Below are positions 63,904-64,000 of a stretch of 64,000 nucleotides of DNA, in pieces. The notes under the pieces are model-generated. The model was not told the origin of the DNA and did not search any database. It saw nothing but the letters and a program-made list of their open reading frames with translations. The stretch's first letter is position 1. Each line of letters opens with the position of its first letter. The position numbers and the translations under genes are program-made. Source of the DNA: Methylobacterium hispanicum (GTDB taxonomy: Bacteria > Pseudomonadota > Alphaproteobacteria > Rhizobiales > Beijerinckiaceae); the NCBI RefSeq assembly GCF_022179285.1, contig NZ_BPQO01000001.1, positions 391,123 to 455,122 of the forward strand, given 5' to 3'.

Positions 63904-64000
63904 CGGGAGATCCGTTGAACCGTTGGAGGCGTGGTGATACTTATGGATCAGCACGCGACTTTAGTCAAACGTTCGGATCGCAATGAGCCAAAAGGATCAT

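Overview
The window comes from a high-GC alphaproteobacterium, most likely Methylobacterium or Methylorubrum or a close relative in Hyphomicrobiales. This rests on the rpmH-rnpA-yidC-engB order, a eukaryote-type NADP isocitrate dehydrogenase, a pimelate-type (pim) beta-oxidation cluster like that of Rhodopseudomonas palustris, and many small GC-rich intergenic palindromes. No database search was possible; family calls come from motifs and remembered family features.

Layout. 1-16.9 kb is core chromosome: the 3' end of an ABC exporter, then DUF423, engB, yidC, rnpA, rpmH, apt, an inositol monophosphatase, an AI-2E-type permease, moaE, a tandem gamma-carbonic-anhydrase fusion, icd, a VOC protein, a YdiJ-type flavo/iron-sulfur dehydrogenase, a PepSY protein and an acetyltransferase. 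17.0-34.0 kb is a catabolic cluster. Its leftward arm encodes pimF-, pimB-, pimC- and pimD-like enzymes and glutaryl-CoA dehydrogenase. Its rightward arm encodes a five-gene Liv-type ABC importer, a nitronate-monooxygenase-like protein, an enoyl-CoA hydratase, an IclR regulator, a CaiB-type CoA-transferase and an exported-looking FAH-family protein. Together they could import a dicarboxylate-like acid, activate it and oxidise it through glutaryl-CoA. The spacer between the arms holds two inverted repeats sharing a TGCAGA core. 34-43 kb holds an acyltransferase, a CBS protein, an SLC13 permease, an esterase, a chemoreceptor and an orphan TRAP binding protein.

43.4-61.2 kb is an integrated genomic island. 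A tRNA-Arg(CCG) lies at its left edge, and the tRNA 3' part is repeated (54 bp exact, 68 bp with one mismatch) at 61.15 kb. A tyrosine integrase sits just inside the right repeat. Cargo looks defence-like: a PD-(D/E)XK nuclease, a single-chain DUF262/DUF1524 (GmrSD-like) protein, a coupled PD-(D/E)XK nuclease plus recombinase-tail protein, a divergent three-part protein (Cys phosphatase, ADP-ribosylglycohydrolase, unknown C-terminal region), and a DUF2235 lipase-like hydrolase in an AT-rich block. Between them lies a graveyard of WYL-regulator, CDF-transporter, IS630 and IS481 fragments with in-frame stops. After the island come small hypothetical genes, at least two carrying frameshifts.

The most novel candidates are the 52.8-58.4 kb nuclease / recombinase-tail / phosphatase-ADP-ribosylhydrolase neighbourhood, and the gamma-CA fusion whose two halves keep complementary subsets of the zinc histidines.
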